Source: Lactiplantibacillus paraplantarum (GTDB lineage Bacteria; Bacillota; Bacilli; Lactobacillales; Lactobacillaceae). From it: 64,000 nucleotides of DNA. Location: assembly GCF_003641145.1 (NCBI RefSeq), contig NZ_CP032744.1:1-64000 (forward strand). Reading direction: 5' to 3'. Position 1 is the first letter of the stretch. The number at the start of each line of letters is the position of its first letter. Under the pieces are notes generated by a model that saw only the letters and a list, made by a program, of their open reading frames with translations, ran no database searches and was not told the DNA's origin. Positions 42,440 to 50,498 of the stretch are shown here, in pieces. Position numbers and translations under genes: made by a program.

Positions 42440-43291
42440 ATGAATTTTCGGAGAATTGAGTGGATTTTCTTACTAGCATTTGTTGTTTTGGATATCTTCT
42501 TAGGCTTTATGTTCGTCCAGACGAGTTCTAAATCAACGAAAACGACCGGTGACACGGCAACGACGGTAATTCGTGAAATGCGGGCCGATAATATTAGTTT
42601 TAAGAATCCAGATACTCATGAAGGTACGGGCTACTACATTGCTGGGAGCAATGAAAGTGGTTTGAAACAACAATTAAGTCAGTTAACTGAACAGTCAGCG
42701 CGGGTTCAAAGTAGTGGTAAGTTAGTCAGTACGTTGCGAGCGACGACAACGATTGATACCCAGAGTCCGAAAGCGGATCTAACGACATTTATGAGTCAGC
42801 GAACTAACGTGATTCATGGTACCGAGTACGTATATGATGCCGATTTGTCGACAAGCGGGGACTATGTCTTTGTTCAAAAAGTTGCGGATGGCGAAATTCT
42901 TACCGGTGCCGGACAAGTGCACTTATTTGTCAATAAGGATAAGCAGTTAACGAGTTATACGCAAACATACGTTGCTAATGTTAAAACGTTACGTGAAAAA
43001 GCGGTAACTATCAGTGAAAAAAAAGCATTGGTGGCCTTGTATCAATACAATCAAGTATCGAGTAGCTCGCGGGTCGTGTGGGCCAAACTTGGCTATTCAC
43101 GGTTATTGAAGCTGAAAGATAGTAGTGTTTATGTGCCAACTTGGATTTTTGCCGTTCGTGGCAAGAATAGTTCTAACATTAGTTTGCACCGTATTAATGC
43201 CTTTACGAGTGCATCAATGAAGAATAGTAATGCAACCACAACGGGTAGTTTAGATACGACGGTCGGCATGGTATGGAATACGTTCGATTAG
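42440..43291 (+). CDS. walI: WalK accessory protein WalI (YycI)
   Basis: The 283-aa partner of YycH, with one N-terminal transmembrane segment (RRIEWIFLLAFVVLDIFLGFMFV) and an extracytoplasmic YycI fold. ATG at 42440 follows TTAGGAGG. It is the last gene of the walRKHI transcript, because a terminator follows about 35 bp downstream. Confidence 0.92.
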   Translation: MNFRRIEWIFLLAFVVLDIFLGFMFVQTSSKSTKTTGDTATTVIREMRADNISFKNPDTHEGTGYYIAGSNESGLKQQLSQLTEQSARVQSSGKLVSTLRATTTIDTQSPKADLTTFMSQRTNVIHGTEYVYDADLSTSGDYVFVQKVADGEILTGAGQVHLFVNKDKQLTSYTQTYVANVKTLREKAVTISEKKALVALYQYNQVSSSSRVVWAKLGYSRLLKLKDSSVYVPTWIFAVRGKNSSNISLHRINAFTSASMKNSNATTTGSLDTTVGMVWNTFD

Positions 43292-43325
43292 TCGGTTATT
43301 AACGCTAATGGTTGTGTGGTAGTGT

Positions 43326-43365
43326 GTGGGCTCCATCAGGACTTGTGATGGGGCCCACTTTTTAG
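43326..43365 (+). terminator. Terminator after walI
   Basis: The stem GTGGGCTCCATCA pairs with TGATGGGGCCCAC (one wobble/mismatch) and is followed by TTTTT. From here to 43630 no other feature is clear. Confidence 0.85.
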
Positions 43366-43630
43366 TATCTTGCGTTGGATCGGCTGATGATTAATTGTGC
43401 GATGGCCTGTCAGTCAGGTTGGCGCTAGGGCTTTAATTTTGTGCTGACTAAAAAATCTAGCCAACACTTGTTGTACGCGATGGCGTTTTAACACGGCTGG
43501 TCCTCGACGATCATTAGTCGTTGAAGCGAGGGGATACTTCATGTTGTGGGTTGCTTACTTTTCAACCCTGCTAAAAGCGTGTATCATGTAAAGATAGTAA
43601 TGGATTTCAGAGATGGGAAGAGCCTAAATA

Positions 43631-44446
43631 ATGGTATTAAAATTAGCAACGGATGATATGAAAGTAAGCATACTGGCATCGGGAAGTACGGGTAATGTCA
43701 CGTATATTGAAACGCCAGAGCACAAGGTATTGGTCGATGCAGGGCTAAGTGGTAAAAAAATTGCTAACCTGATGACATCGATTGGCCGTGACATTAATGA
43801 AGTCGATAGTTTGTTTATTAGTCATGAACATACTGATCATTGTCATTCTGCGGGAATTCTGGCGCGGAAATATGGCTTAGATGTTTATGCTAATCAGGGA
43901 ACCTGGGATGCGATGGCCCATAAAATTGGAAATGTGCCGGCCGAGCTGTGCCACGTTTTTGATCCAGATACGACCTTGGGCTTAGGCGATCTTGATGTGG
44001 AATCGTTTAGTGTATCGCACGATGCGGCGGAACCGCAGTTTTATGAACTACATCATGCGGGCAAGTCGTTCGTGATTATCACAGATACGGGCTACGTTTC
44101 GGAGCACGTTGAAGGGGTGATTCGCGATGCTGATGGCTACTTATTTGAATGTAATCATGACTTAGAGATGTTGCGGATGGGCCGTTATCCATGGCCACTT
44201 AAGCAGCGGATCATTGGTGATGAAGGCCACCTGTCCAATGAGGATGGCGCCAACGCGTTGATGGATGTTATCGGCCGCCATACTAAGCGGATTTATCTGG
44301 GGCATCGTAGCCAGGATAATAATCTGAAGTCCTTGGCACACTTGACGGTGGCATCTATGATGACTGAACATGATTTTGGTGTGGAACATGATTTTCAACT
44401 ATATGATACGGAGCCTGAACAAGCGACTAAGTTAATCACGCTATAG
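43631..44446 (+). CDS. walJ: MBL-fold hydrolase WalJ (YycJ/VicX)
   Basis: A metallo-beta-lactamase-fold protein of the YycJ family, implicated in DNA processing and cell-wall/replication coordination. The metal motif FISHEHTDHCHSAG is intact and is followed by SHDAAEPQFY, TDTGYV and GHRSQDNN. The start is uncertain: ATG at 43631 (271 aa) has a GGAAGAG about 10 nt upstream; the family usually starts at MKVSILASGSTGN (43658). It is separated from walI by a terminator, unlike the single operon of many relatives. Confidence 0.93.
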   Translation: MVLKLATDDMKVSILASGSTGNVTYIETPEHKVLVDAGLSGKKIANLMTSIGRDINEVDSLFISHEHTDHCHSAGILARKYGLDVYANQGTWDAMAHKIGNVPAELCHVFDPDTTLGLGDLDVESFSVSHDAAEPQFYELHHAGKSFVIITDTGYVSEHVEGVIRDADGYLFECNHDLEMLRMGRYPWPLKQRIIGDEGHLSNEDGANALMDVIGRHTKRIYLGHRSQDNNLKSLAHLTVASMMTEHDFGVEHDFQLYDTEPEQATKLITL

Positions 44447-44529
44447 GCTAGCTTTAATGTTTCGCAATGCTTCAGTCATAAAAAAATCACACTTTTTCGC
44501 TAAAATAAACTTAAAATCAGCATTAGTAG

Positions 44530-44556
44530 GGAGGGATCGCGTTTCGACGCGCAATT
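44530..44556 (+). promoter_or_regulatory. Structured ribosome binding site of htrA
   Basis: GGGAGGG (44529-44535) is 21 nt from the ATG, too far for normal initiation. Between them CGCGT-TTCG-ACGCG (44538-44551) forms a perfect 5-bp stem with a TTCG tetraloop; looping it out leaves a spacing of about 7 nt. No alternative in-frame start exists nearer. Confidence 0.6.
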
Positions 44557-45819
44557 ATGGCTAATAAATCATTAATCAAGGTTGCAGTAACCGCACTGGT
44601 AGCCGGACTAATCGGTGGTGGTGTCGCTTACGGTGGAATTAACTATTTTCAGGATAATAACATCGCTACGTCATCGACCAGTGTGCCAACCGGTTCTAAT
44701 AAGTCGGGGTCAACGTCAACGACGAACGTTAAGGTCAATGTCAGTTCACAGGCGACCAAGGTATTTGAAAATAACAAGGCGGCCGTGGTGTCTGTCATTA
44801 ATCTCCAAAAGAAGAGCTCTTCAAGTAGTTGGAGCGGTATTTTGGGCGGCGATGATTCGTCTGGCAGCGATAGTTCTTCGAGTTCGGATTCGAGTTCAAG
44901 CAAGTTAGAAGAATATAGTGAAGGTTCTGGGCTCATCTATAAGAAGAGTGGCGACGCAGCTTATATTGTGACCAATAATCACGTGGTTAGCGGCTCAAAC
45001 GCGATTCGAGTGATTATGAGTGACGGAACAAAATTATCAGCTAAAATCGTCGGAACCGATTCTGTTACCGACCTAGCCGTTCTGAAGATTAATTCTTCTA
45101 AGGTAACGAAGACAGCTAGCTTTGGGAATTCAGATAGTATCAAAGTTGGTGAAACGGCCTTAGCGATTGGGTCACCGATGGGATCTAATTACGCAACGAC
45201 TTTGACGCAAGGGATTATATCGGCGAAGAAGCGGACGGTTGCAACGACTAATACGTCGGGGCAAACGACGGGTTACGCGACAGTTATCCAAACAGATGCC
45301 GCAATTAACTCTGGGAACTCTGGTGGGCCACTATTTAACATTGCTGGCCAAGTGATTGGGATCAATTCCATGAAGTTAGCATCAGATAACTCTGGGACGA
45401 GTGTTGAAGGGATGGGCTTTGCAATTCCAAGTAATGAAGTTGTGAAGATCATCAATGAACTGGTTCAAAAGGGTGAGGTGGTCCGGCCAGCCTTAGGGGT
45501 GGCAACTTATGACCTAGCCAATATTTCCGCTAGTGATCAGAAGTCCGTGCTGAAGTTACCAACGAGTGTTACGAAGGGTGTCGTCATCATGAAGACGTAC
45601 TCAGGGTCACCAGCCAAGGCTGCTGGATTGACGAAGTACGATGTCATTACGGAACTGGGTGGCAAGAAAGTAACTAGCCTGGCAACGTTGCGGAGTGCCT
45701 TATACGCCCATTCAGTTAATGATACGGTCACCGTTAAGTATTATCATGATGGCAAGCTGAAGACGGCCAACATGAAGTTAACCGAAACTACCAAAACGTT
45801 AACTAAGCAAAGCAACTAA
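44557..45819 (+). CDS. htrA: Serine protease HtrA (DegP/DegQ family)
   Basis: A membrane-anchored extracytoplasmic quality-control protease. The 420-aa protein has an N-terminal transmembrane segment (about 7-30), a Ser/Gly/Asp-rich linker (about 86-117), a trypsin-like domain with triad His142 (TNNHVV), Asp172 (TDLAV) and Ser256 (NSGNSGGPLF), and a C-terminal PDZ domain (about 310-410). It follows walJ by 110 bp, the conserved lactobacillus arrangement. A TAAAAT box at 44500-44506 may belong to its promoter. Confidence 0.96.
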   Translation: MANKSLIKVAVTALVAGLIGGGVAYGGINYFQDNNIATSSTSVPTGSNKSGSTSTTNVKVNVSSQATKVFENNKAAVVSVINLQKKSSSSSWSGILGGDDSSGSDSSSSSDSSSSKLEEYSEGSGLIYKKSGDAAYIVTNNHVVSGSNAIRVIMSDGTKLSAKIVGTDSVTDLAVLKINSSKVTKTASFGNSDSIKVGETALAIGSPMGSNYATTLTQGIISAKKRTVATTNTSGQTTGYATVIQTDAAINSGNSGGPLFNIAGQVIGINSMKLASDNSGTSVEGMGFAIPSNEVVKIINELVQKGEVVRPALGVATYDLANISASDQKSVLKLPTSVTKGVVIMKTYSGSPAKAAGLTKYDVITELGGKKVTSLATLRSALYAHSVNDTVTVKYYHDGKLKTANMKLTETTKTLTKQSN

Positions 45820-45837
45820 TAAATGAGAATTTCATAA

Positions 45838-45876
45838 GCGTCCCTGACTGGATAAAGCAGTCGGGGGCGTTTTTTA
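45838..45876 (+). terminator. Terminator after htrA
   Basis: The stem GCGTCCCTGACTG pairs with CAGTCGGGGGCG (two wobble pairs) and is followed by TTTTTT. Confidence 0.88.
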
Positions 45877-46025
45877 GGTTGAGGGTCGAAATCATGAAAA
45901 AACGAAGAATCGATTTTCAATAATCGGCGAAATTTGCGAAAATTGACGGTAGTTGTGACAAAAACCGAACAAACTAGATAAAATAACGAAAAGCATTTAT
46001 TGTGAGATTTGGAGGTGTGTAAAAA

Positions 46026-46339
46026 TGTGGATAACTTTGGTGATAAATTTTAGGCGGATCAGTCGAAATTTATGAACAGCCGGAACCACGGGGCTGAAGA
46101 TTGTTTAAAAGTTATCCACAGGCACTGGACGAGCCTGTGGATTTAATTTTAAAAAGTTATTTTAATAGGCTTCGGTTCTTGATATAATAGGATTTGTAAC
46201 CGGAATCCACGAACAAGTGTTGCTGTGTAAAACTGTGGATAAGTCGGAAAGGGCTTGACAAAATAAGGCTAAATAAATATTGTGGCGAACTGGTGTTCAA
46301 CACAATATATTGATTATTGAGTTATGCACCTGTGGATAA
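46026..46339. other. DnaA-box cluster upstream of rlmH
   Basis: Perfect DnaA boxes are TGTGGATAA at 46026-46034, TTATCCACA at 46112-46120, TGTGGATAA at 46234-46242 and TGTGGATAA at 46331-46339; TTATGCACC (46322-46330) and TGTGGATTT (46136-46144) are variants. The boxes at 46112 and 46136 form the arms of a 10-bp hairpin (ATCCACAGGC/GCCTGTGGAT). An extended -10 promoter (TGATATAATA, TATAAT at 46183-46188) lies within. The locus is 46 kb from dnaA, so it is not part of the main origin. Confidence 0.8.
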
Positions 46340-46372
46340 CTATGTTAATAACTTGTGTAAAGGCGGTCAATT

Positions 46373-46852
46373 ATGAACATCAAAATTATCTGTGTCGGGA
46401 AGTTAAAAGAGAAATACTTCAAACAAGGGATTGCGGAATATGCGAAAAGAATGAGTAAATTCGCAAAATTTCAGATTATCGAGGTGCCGGATGAAAAGGC
46501 ACCAGAGTCATTAAGTAACGCAGAGATGGAAAATGTGAAACAAAAAGAGGGCCAACGGATCCTGGAAAAAATTAAGGATCGCGATTACGTGTACGCACTA
46601 GCAATTTTGGGTAAGGAACGCTCGAGTGAAGAATTTGCCGCGGAAATTGATAAGTTAACGACGTATGGTCATAGCGATATTGATTTCGTGATTGGTGGTT
46701 CGCTGGGGTTATCACCGGAAGTGCTGAAGCGCGCGGATACTCAGATTTCGTTTGGGCGTTTTACGTTACCCCACCAGTTGATGCGGCTGGTGCTGTCGGA
46801 GCAGGTTTATCGGGCGTTTATGATTAATGTGGGAAGTCCGTATCATAAGTGA
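46373..46852 (+). CDS. rlmH: 23S rRNA (pseudouridine-1915-N3)-methyltransferase
   Basis: RlmH methylates pseudouridine 1915 in helix 69 of 23S rRNA. The 159-aa SPOUT protein begins [23 protein letters not shown] and has the knotted SAM-binding region ([29 protein letters not shown]) and ends NVGSPYHK, the universally conserved tail. ATG follows AAAGGCGG. Its 3' end is the integration site of SCC elements in staphylococci, and a diverged copy of it lies at 48593-48613 here. Confidence 0.97.
   Translation: MNIKIICVGKLKEKYFKQGIAEYAKRMSKFAKFQIIEVPDEKAPESLSNAEMENVKQKEGQRILEKIKDRDYVYALAILGKERSSEEFAAEIDKLTTYGHSDIDFVIGGSLGLSPEVLKRADTQISFGRFTLPHQLMRLVLSEQVYRAFMINVGSPYHK
46832..46852 (+). other. Attachment-like site in rlmH 3' end (left copy)
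   Basis: GAAGTCCGTATCATAAGTGA, which encodes the SPYHK-stop tail of RlmH. It matches 18 of 21 positions of the copy at 48593-48613, in the same orientation, 1761 bp downstream. Confidence 0.5.
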
Positions 46853-46934
46853 TGCGGTTTTTTAAAAGTAGAATCCGCCTGGGCGAATACTACAAGAGTG
46901 CAGTTCATAAATAAATTACGGTTATTAAAAAATA

Positions 46935-46974
46935 AAGGAAATATTGGCCATTTTAATGGTCAATGTTTCCTTTT
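46935..46974. terminator. Terminator after rlmH
   Basis: An inverted repeat AAAGGAAATATTGGCCAT / ATGGTCAATGTTTCCTTTT with a short loop and two internal mismatches; A- and T-rich ends allow both directions. Confidence 0.75.
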
Positions 46975-47029
46975 ACTTGGTACATATTGATTGTTACTGT
47001 GGTGACATTCGGCTAAAGCCCATCTTATC

Positions 47030-47210
47030 TGTACTTTGAATCTGAACGTCGTGCCCCGCTATTAGACCTGTAAATTGGTGTTAAAATCAGTGCTGGTCGC
47101 GGTCAGGATATCATTACAACGTCAACGTTAGCTAGTATGTAAGCGGCCCATTTGACTCCGGCATTAAGCCAGTTAGTTTCCCAACAGTTTGGACCGGTAA
47201 CTGGGTAAGT
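47030..47210 (+). pseudogene. Possible decayed coding remnant
   Basis: One frame reads as protein-like stretches (LYFESERRAPLLDL, IGVKISAGRGQDIITTSTLASM, AAHLTPALSQLVSQQFGPVTG), broken by three stops. No intact start or ribosome binding site exists. I do not recognise the parent family. The rest of 46975-47505 shows no gene. Confidence 0.25.
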
Positions 47211-47505
47211 GTATTTCAGGATTATAGTTAAAAATCGTTGATGTTTGACGAGTATTGCCGATTTTTTTGCAGTGGTTTGATGGCGGTTGGTCATAAGGAG
47301 CAGATGAACGTTCTACGTGAAACATTAGAAAAAGATAAATGCTCGTATTTTTTGTTTAGATGTTGGTAAAGCTTGATATATTGGTGATAGGGCTTACCTA
47401 TGATCCGGCTGTGGTGCTTGCGCTTGGTTGTCTTATGTTCATTGATTATAGGATGATCCTAGTCATACTTTCTTTTTGTAGAAATTGAAAATAATCAATC
47501 TAAAT

Positions 47506-47534
47506 TTGACTTGATAAGTATATGTATATACAAT
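47506..47534 (+). promoter_or_regulatory. Promoter of the TauE/SafE gene
   Basis: TTGACT (47506-47511), 17 nt, TACAAT (47529-47534). The inverted repeat GTATAT-GT-ATATAC (about 47518-47531) overlaps the -10 and may be an operator. Confidence 0.6.
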
Positions 47535-47608
47535 GAATACAATTGAAAACTAATCGGTATGTGCAGGCGTATCCGAAACAAAATTGTGCCGTTGAGAAGG
47601 GATTTATT

Positions 47609-48355
47609 ATGCTTTCAACGGTTTATTTATTGTTTATGAGTTTACTTGCGGGTATTCTAACAGGAATTATTGGTATGGCCTCATTAACACTTTATCCAGT
47701 TCTATTATCCATTGGAATTGCACCGATTTCTGCTAATGCGACCATTACAGTGGCAACTGTAGGTGCTGGTGTAGGAACAGTAACTTCTTCACTGAAAGAG
47801 TTAAAGAACCATTGGAAAATGGCTTTTATTGTGGCCTGTTTAAGTACAGTCGGTAGTATTATTGGAGCTTTTATTTTAATTCATAGTTCTAATTCAGGGT
47901 TTAAACGAGTGGTACCTTTTTTTATTCTGTTAGCTGGAGCTATGCTACTTTGGCCAAGCGAAAATTCTAGTCATCATAACGAGTTAAGTCTGTGGCGGAA
48001 TGTCGTTGGTTGGCTTAGCGTTGTATTAATTGGATTATATAACGGTTATTTTGGGGCTGCTTCGGGACTACTAATGATTGCGGTATTGTCTAAAGTAATT
48101 GGTGGTGAATATGCAACCTATAATGCAATTCGTAACTTTGAATCCTTTATTAATAATATTGTGTCAGCCATCATGTTAATTATTATGCTGAAGATTCAGT
48201 GGAAAGTTATTATTCCGCTAGTTTTAGGACTTTTAATAGGTGGCTATATTGGGCCAATCATTGTTCGGTTTATCCCATCAAAAATCATAAAAAAAACTGT
48301 CGGTATTGTTGCATTAATTTTAGCTAGTATTCTAATGTATCAAGCGTATTTTTAA
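47609..48355 (+). CDS. TauE/SafE-family permease
   Basis: A 248-aa integral membrane protein with about 8 hydrophobic segments and the family's duplicated glycine-rich motif (LAGILTGIIGMASLTLYPVLLSIGIAPISANATITVATVG; GLYNGYFGAASGLLMIAVLSK). TauE/SafE proteins are anion exporters or permeases for sulfite, sulfoacetate and similar compounds; the substrate here is unknown. The ATG at 47609 follows GAAGGGA; an upstream in-frame ATG at 47543 lacks such a site. It is the only intact gene between the two rlmH-like attachment copies, and is AT-richer than its neighbours, which suggests acquisition. Confidence 0.88.
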   Translation: MLSTVYLLFMSLLAGILTGIIGMASLTLYPVLLSIGIAPISANATITVATVGAGVGTVTSSLKELKNHWKMAFIVACLSTVGSIIGAFILIHSSNSGFKRVVPFFILLAGAMLLWPSENSSHHNELSLWRNVVGWLSVVLIGLYNGYFGAASGLLMIAVLSKVIGGEYATYNAIRNFESFINNIVSAIMLIIMLKIQWKVIIPLVLGLLIGGYIGPIIVRFIPSKIIKKTVGIVALILASILMYQAYF

Positions 48356-48390
48356 GGAAAATTGGCTCAAAGGATAAGTAATATTCAACG

Positions 48391-48430
48391 AAAAAACGTG
48401 AAACTTTTTTAAGAAAGTTCCACGTTTTTG
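48391..48430 (+). terminator. Terminator after the permease gene
   Basis: The stem AAAAACGTGAAACTTT pairs with AAAGTTCCACGTTTTT with one mismatch. Confidence 0.8.
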
Positions 48431-48587
48431 TGTCTGATAATAAAGTTATGATTAGTTAAAGAAAAATCTATTTACAAAATGAATACTGTAATTTGGTTAG
48501 CTGTCAACATTGAACGGGGAAATGGGTTGGTGCTTCACGAAAAACATTTGAAAGAAGATTGATATATCAGTAATAGTACCTATATAT

Positions 48588-48613
48588 GATACGGATCTCC
48601 GTATCACAAGTGA
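48588..48613 (+). other. Attachment-like copy of the rlmH 3' end (right copy)
   Basis: GATCTCCGTATCACAAGTGA (48594-48613) still encodes GSPYHK-stop (GGA TCT CCG TAT CAC AAG TGA). Outside it there is no similarity to rlmH. The left part overlaps an 8-bp-arm palindrome GATACGGA-TC-TCCGTATC (48588-48605). Confidence 0.5.
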
Positions 48614-48736
48614 AGCACTGTTAACAGCTAAATAGATGACTAAATAATGGGAATACCTTAATTAGGTACTCCCATTATTTAGTAAGGGTATATATCTTGA
48701 TATAAAAGTGGTTAAACGGAGTAATGCCCCTTAATT

Positions 48737-49561
48737 TTAATTTGTGAGTATTCGTTGTGAAATTCCAATTATTTGATCCATTATGTGATAGGAGAATTTA
48801 CGGGCAGCAATTACCATTAGTTTATCAATGAATTTAACTTGATAACGTGACTTTGGCTTTTTAATAGTGGTGACTTTTAACATTAATTGTCCCAGCTCAT
48901 CGGCAGTTGACATGCCTTTAATGGTAGTTTTTACCACACGTTCTGCCATTGAGCGGTAAGGGGAAGATTTTGGCGTCGCTCTTAGTAAGTGTTCATTGGT
49001 GATTTGTTGCCAATTCGTGTCAGTGCCACCGGGCTCAATAATAATAACATCAATTCCAAAAGATTTTACCTCCAATCGTAATGAATCACTTAAGGCTTCT
49101 AACGCATGTTTTGAAGCGTAGTACCAACCGCCAAGTGGGGAGTATAATTGACCGCCTGTTGATGAGTTATTAATGATTTTACCGTAATGTTGTTTGCGCA
49201 TGGTAGGTAAAACAAGCTGAATTAAATTAAAGGCACCGAATACATTAACTTCAAATTGGCGTTTAGCCTCAGTAGAAGTTACATCTTCTAGCGCACCGAA
49301 CGATCCGTAACCAGCATTGTTGATCAAGACGTCGATGCGGCCGGTATCGGCTAGAACCCGATCCACAAAAGCTTGGTTAGATTCAGCATTAGTAACATCC
49401 AAATGAAGTGTGTGAATTCCCAGTCTTGTTAAATGAGACATTTTTTCAACACGACGTGCACCGGCATAAACTTCATAACCTGCTTGTGAAAAGTGACGTG
49501 CGGCAGCTTCACCCATGCCAGCAGAGGCACCGGTAATTAATGCAACGGGTTTAGTAATCAT
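48737..49561 (-). CDS. Short-chain dehydrogenase/reductase
   Basis: A 274-aa classical SDR with the NAD(P) motif TGASAGMGEAAARH, NNAGYG, the catalytic Ser (NNSSTGGQ), and YYASKHALE (Tyr-x3-Lys). The Tyr/Lys region and the SFGIDVIIIEPGGTDTNW ending resemble the YbbO/Slr-type oxidoreductases. The substrate is unknown. ATG at 49561 follows AAAGGAG on the minus strand. It is divergent from a TetR gene with shared operators (see below). Confidence 0.9.
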   Translation of the reverse strand: MITKPVALITGASAGMGEAAARHFSQAGYEVYAGARRVEKMSHLTRLGIHTLHLDVTNAESNQAFVDRVLADTGRIDVLINNAGYGSFGALEDVTSTEAKRQFEVNVFGAFNLIQLVLPTMRKQHYGKIINNSSTGGQLYSPLGGWYYASKHALEALSDSLRLEVKSFGIDVIIIEPGGTDTNWQQITNEHLLRATPKSSPYRSMAERVVKTTIKGMSTADELGQLMLKVTTIKKPKSRYQVKFIDKLMVIAARKFSYHIMDQIIGISQRILTN

Positions 49562-49580
49562 AAATGGAAATCTCCTTTAG

Positions 49581-49594
49581 AGAATATATATTCT
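49581..49594. promoter_or_regulatory. TetR operator 1 (AGAAT-N4-ATTCT)
   Basis: AGAATATATATTCT, a perfect palindrome in the 5' leader of the SDR gene, upstream of its ribosome binding site. Confidence 0.65.
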
Positions 49595-49638
49595 TTTTGA
49601 GTTTAAAAAGTAGTCACTCATTATTAATCGATAAAACA

Positions 49639-49667
49639 ATCATAAAAGAATATTCATTCTTTGTCAA
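49639..49667 (-). promoter_or_regulatory. SDR promoter with TetR operator 2 in its spacer
   Basis: On the minus strand, TTGACA (49667-49662), 17 nt, TATGAT (49644-49639). The operator AGAATATTCATTCT (49647-49660) fills the spacer. Confidence 0.75.
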
Positions 49668-49693
49668 TAGAAAACAAACCGAATATTTATGGT

Positions 49694-49722
49694 TTGACAC
49701 AGAATTAAAATTCTTTTATAGT
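49694..49722 (+). promoter_or_regulatory. tetR promoter with TetR operator 3 in its spacer
   Basis: TTGACA (49694-49699), 17 nt, TATAGT (49717-49722). The operator AGAATTAAAATTCT (49701-49714) fills the spacer. The expected transcription start falls at about 49728-49730, the ATG itself, so the mRNA may be leaderless. Confidence 0.75.
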
Positions 49723-49729
49723 GCTTATT

Positions 49730-50308
49730 ATGAAAGAAAAAAACGAGCAAAGATGGCAAGATATTCTGGATGCTACGGTTCAAATGATCAATGCAGAGGG
49801 ATTAGGCGGCATTACCATGACTAAAGTTGCCAAAAAAGCGGCAATTTCACAATCTAATATATATATTTATTTTGAGAATAAGGAGGATTTAGTTAAACAA
49901 GCGTTTTTAAGTCGGAAACAAAAAATGTCAGATTACTTGTTTGCACACTTTAATGCTCAAGCTAGTGCTCTTGATAATTTGGCTCTGTTTGCACGTGCGC
50001 TCTATCAATTTGCGGCTGATAACCCAGAGGATGCAGATTTGATTCAGCAATTTCAAGCGGCACCAATTATGGCGACATTGGATTTGTCCCAAGATGAAGC
50101 TGGCATGCGATTTGATGATATTGTAGCGGCATTGGATAAGGGAATTGAAAGTGGGGAAATACGTTCGATTGATCCAAGGGTCATCTTAGCGATGGGCACC
50201 AACACATTGTTGAGTTATGAACGCATGGTCCGGTTACATCAAGTTGATCCGGTAACGACACCGTTAAGTGTGGTTATTGAAATGATTCTTACGGGCTGTG
50301 CTAATTAG
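49730..50308 (+). CDS. TetR-family transcriptional regulator
   Basis: A 192-aa repressor with an N-terminal helix-turn-helix (WQDILDATVQMINAEGLGGITMTKVAKKAAISQSNIYIYFENKEDLVKQAF, about 8-58), then an all-helical ligand-binding domain. ATG at 49730 is preferred; there is no ribosome binding site, which fits leaderless translation from the promoter ending at 49722. It is divergent from the SDR gene and probably represses both through the three AGAAT-N4-ATTCT sites. Confidence 0.92.
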   Translation: MKEKNEQRWQDILDATVQMINAEGLGGITMTKVAKKAAISQSNIYIYFENKEDLVKQAFLSRKQKMSDYLFAHFNAQASALDNLALFARALYQFAADNPEDADLIQQFQAAPIMATLDLSQDEAGMRFDDIVAALDKGIESGEIRSIDPRVILAMGTNTLLSYERMVRLHQVDPVTTPLSVVIEMILTGCAN

Positions 50309-50490
50309 TAGATTTACGTAATAAAAGATATTTTATATAAGCGATGAGTGATCGTACAGTGTATATATTTAGCTTGCTTATCTATAAAAATTTTTGCTGG
50401 GATGATAATGCTTGTCGAACGATGTAAAATATTAATATAAGTATAGATGCCAATTAGGAGTTACCATGGATCTTTATAAAATAAATAAAA

Positions 50491-50498
50491 GTCAAAAT
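50491..50498 (+). repeat. Target-site duplication, left (GTCAAAAT)
   Basis: The octamer GTCAAAAT directly before the IS left end; its twin is at 51851-51858. Confidence 0.85.

Noticed and set aside
47309..47324. Third parS-like sequence (CGTTCTACGTGAAACA)
   Set aside because: Only 13 of 16 matches and the left half-site is broken; too weak to call.
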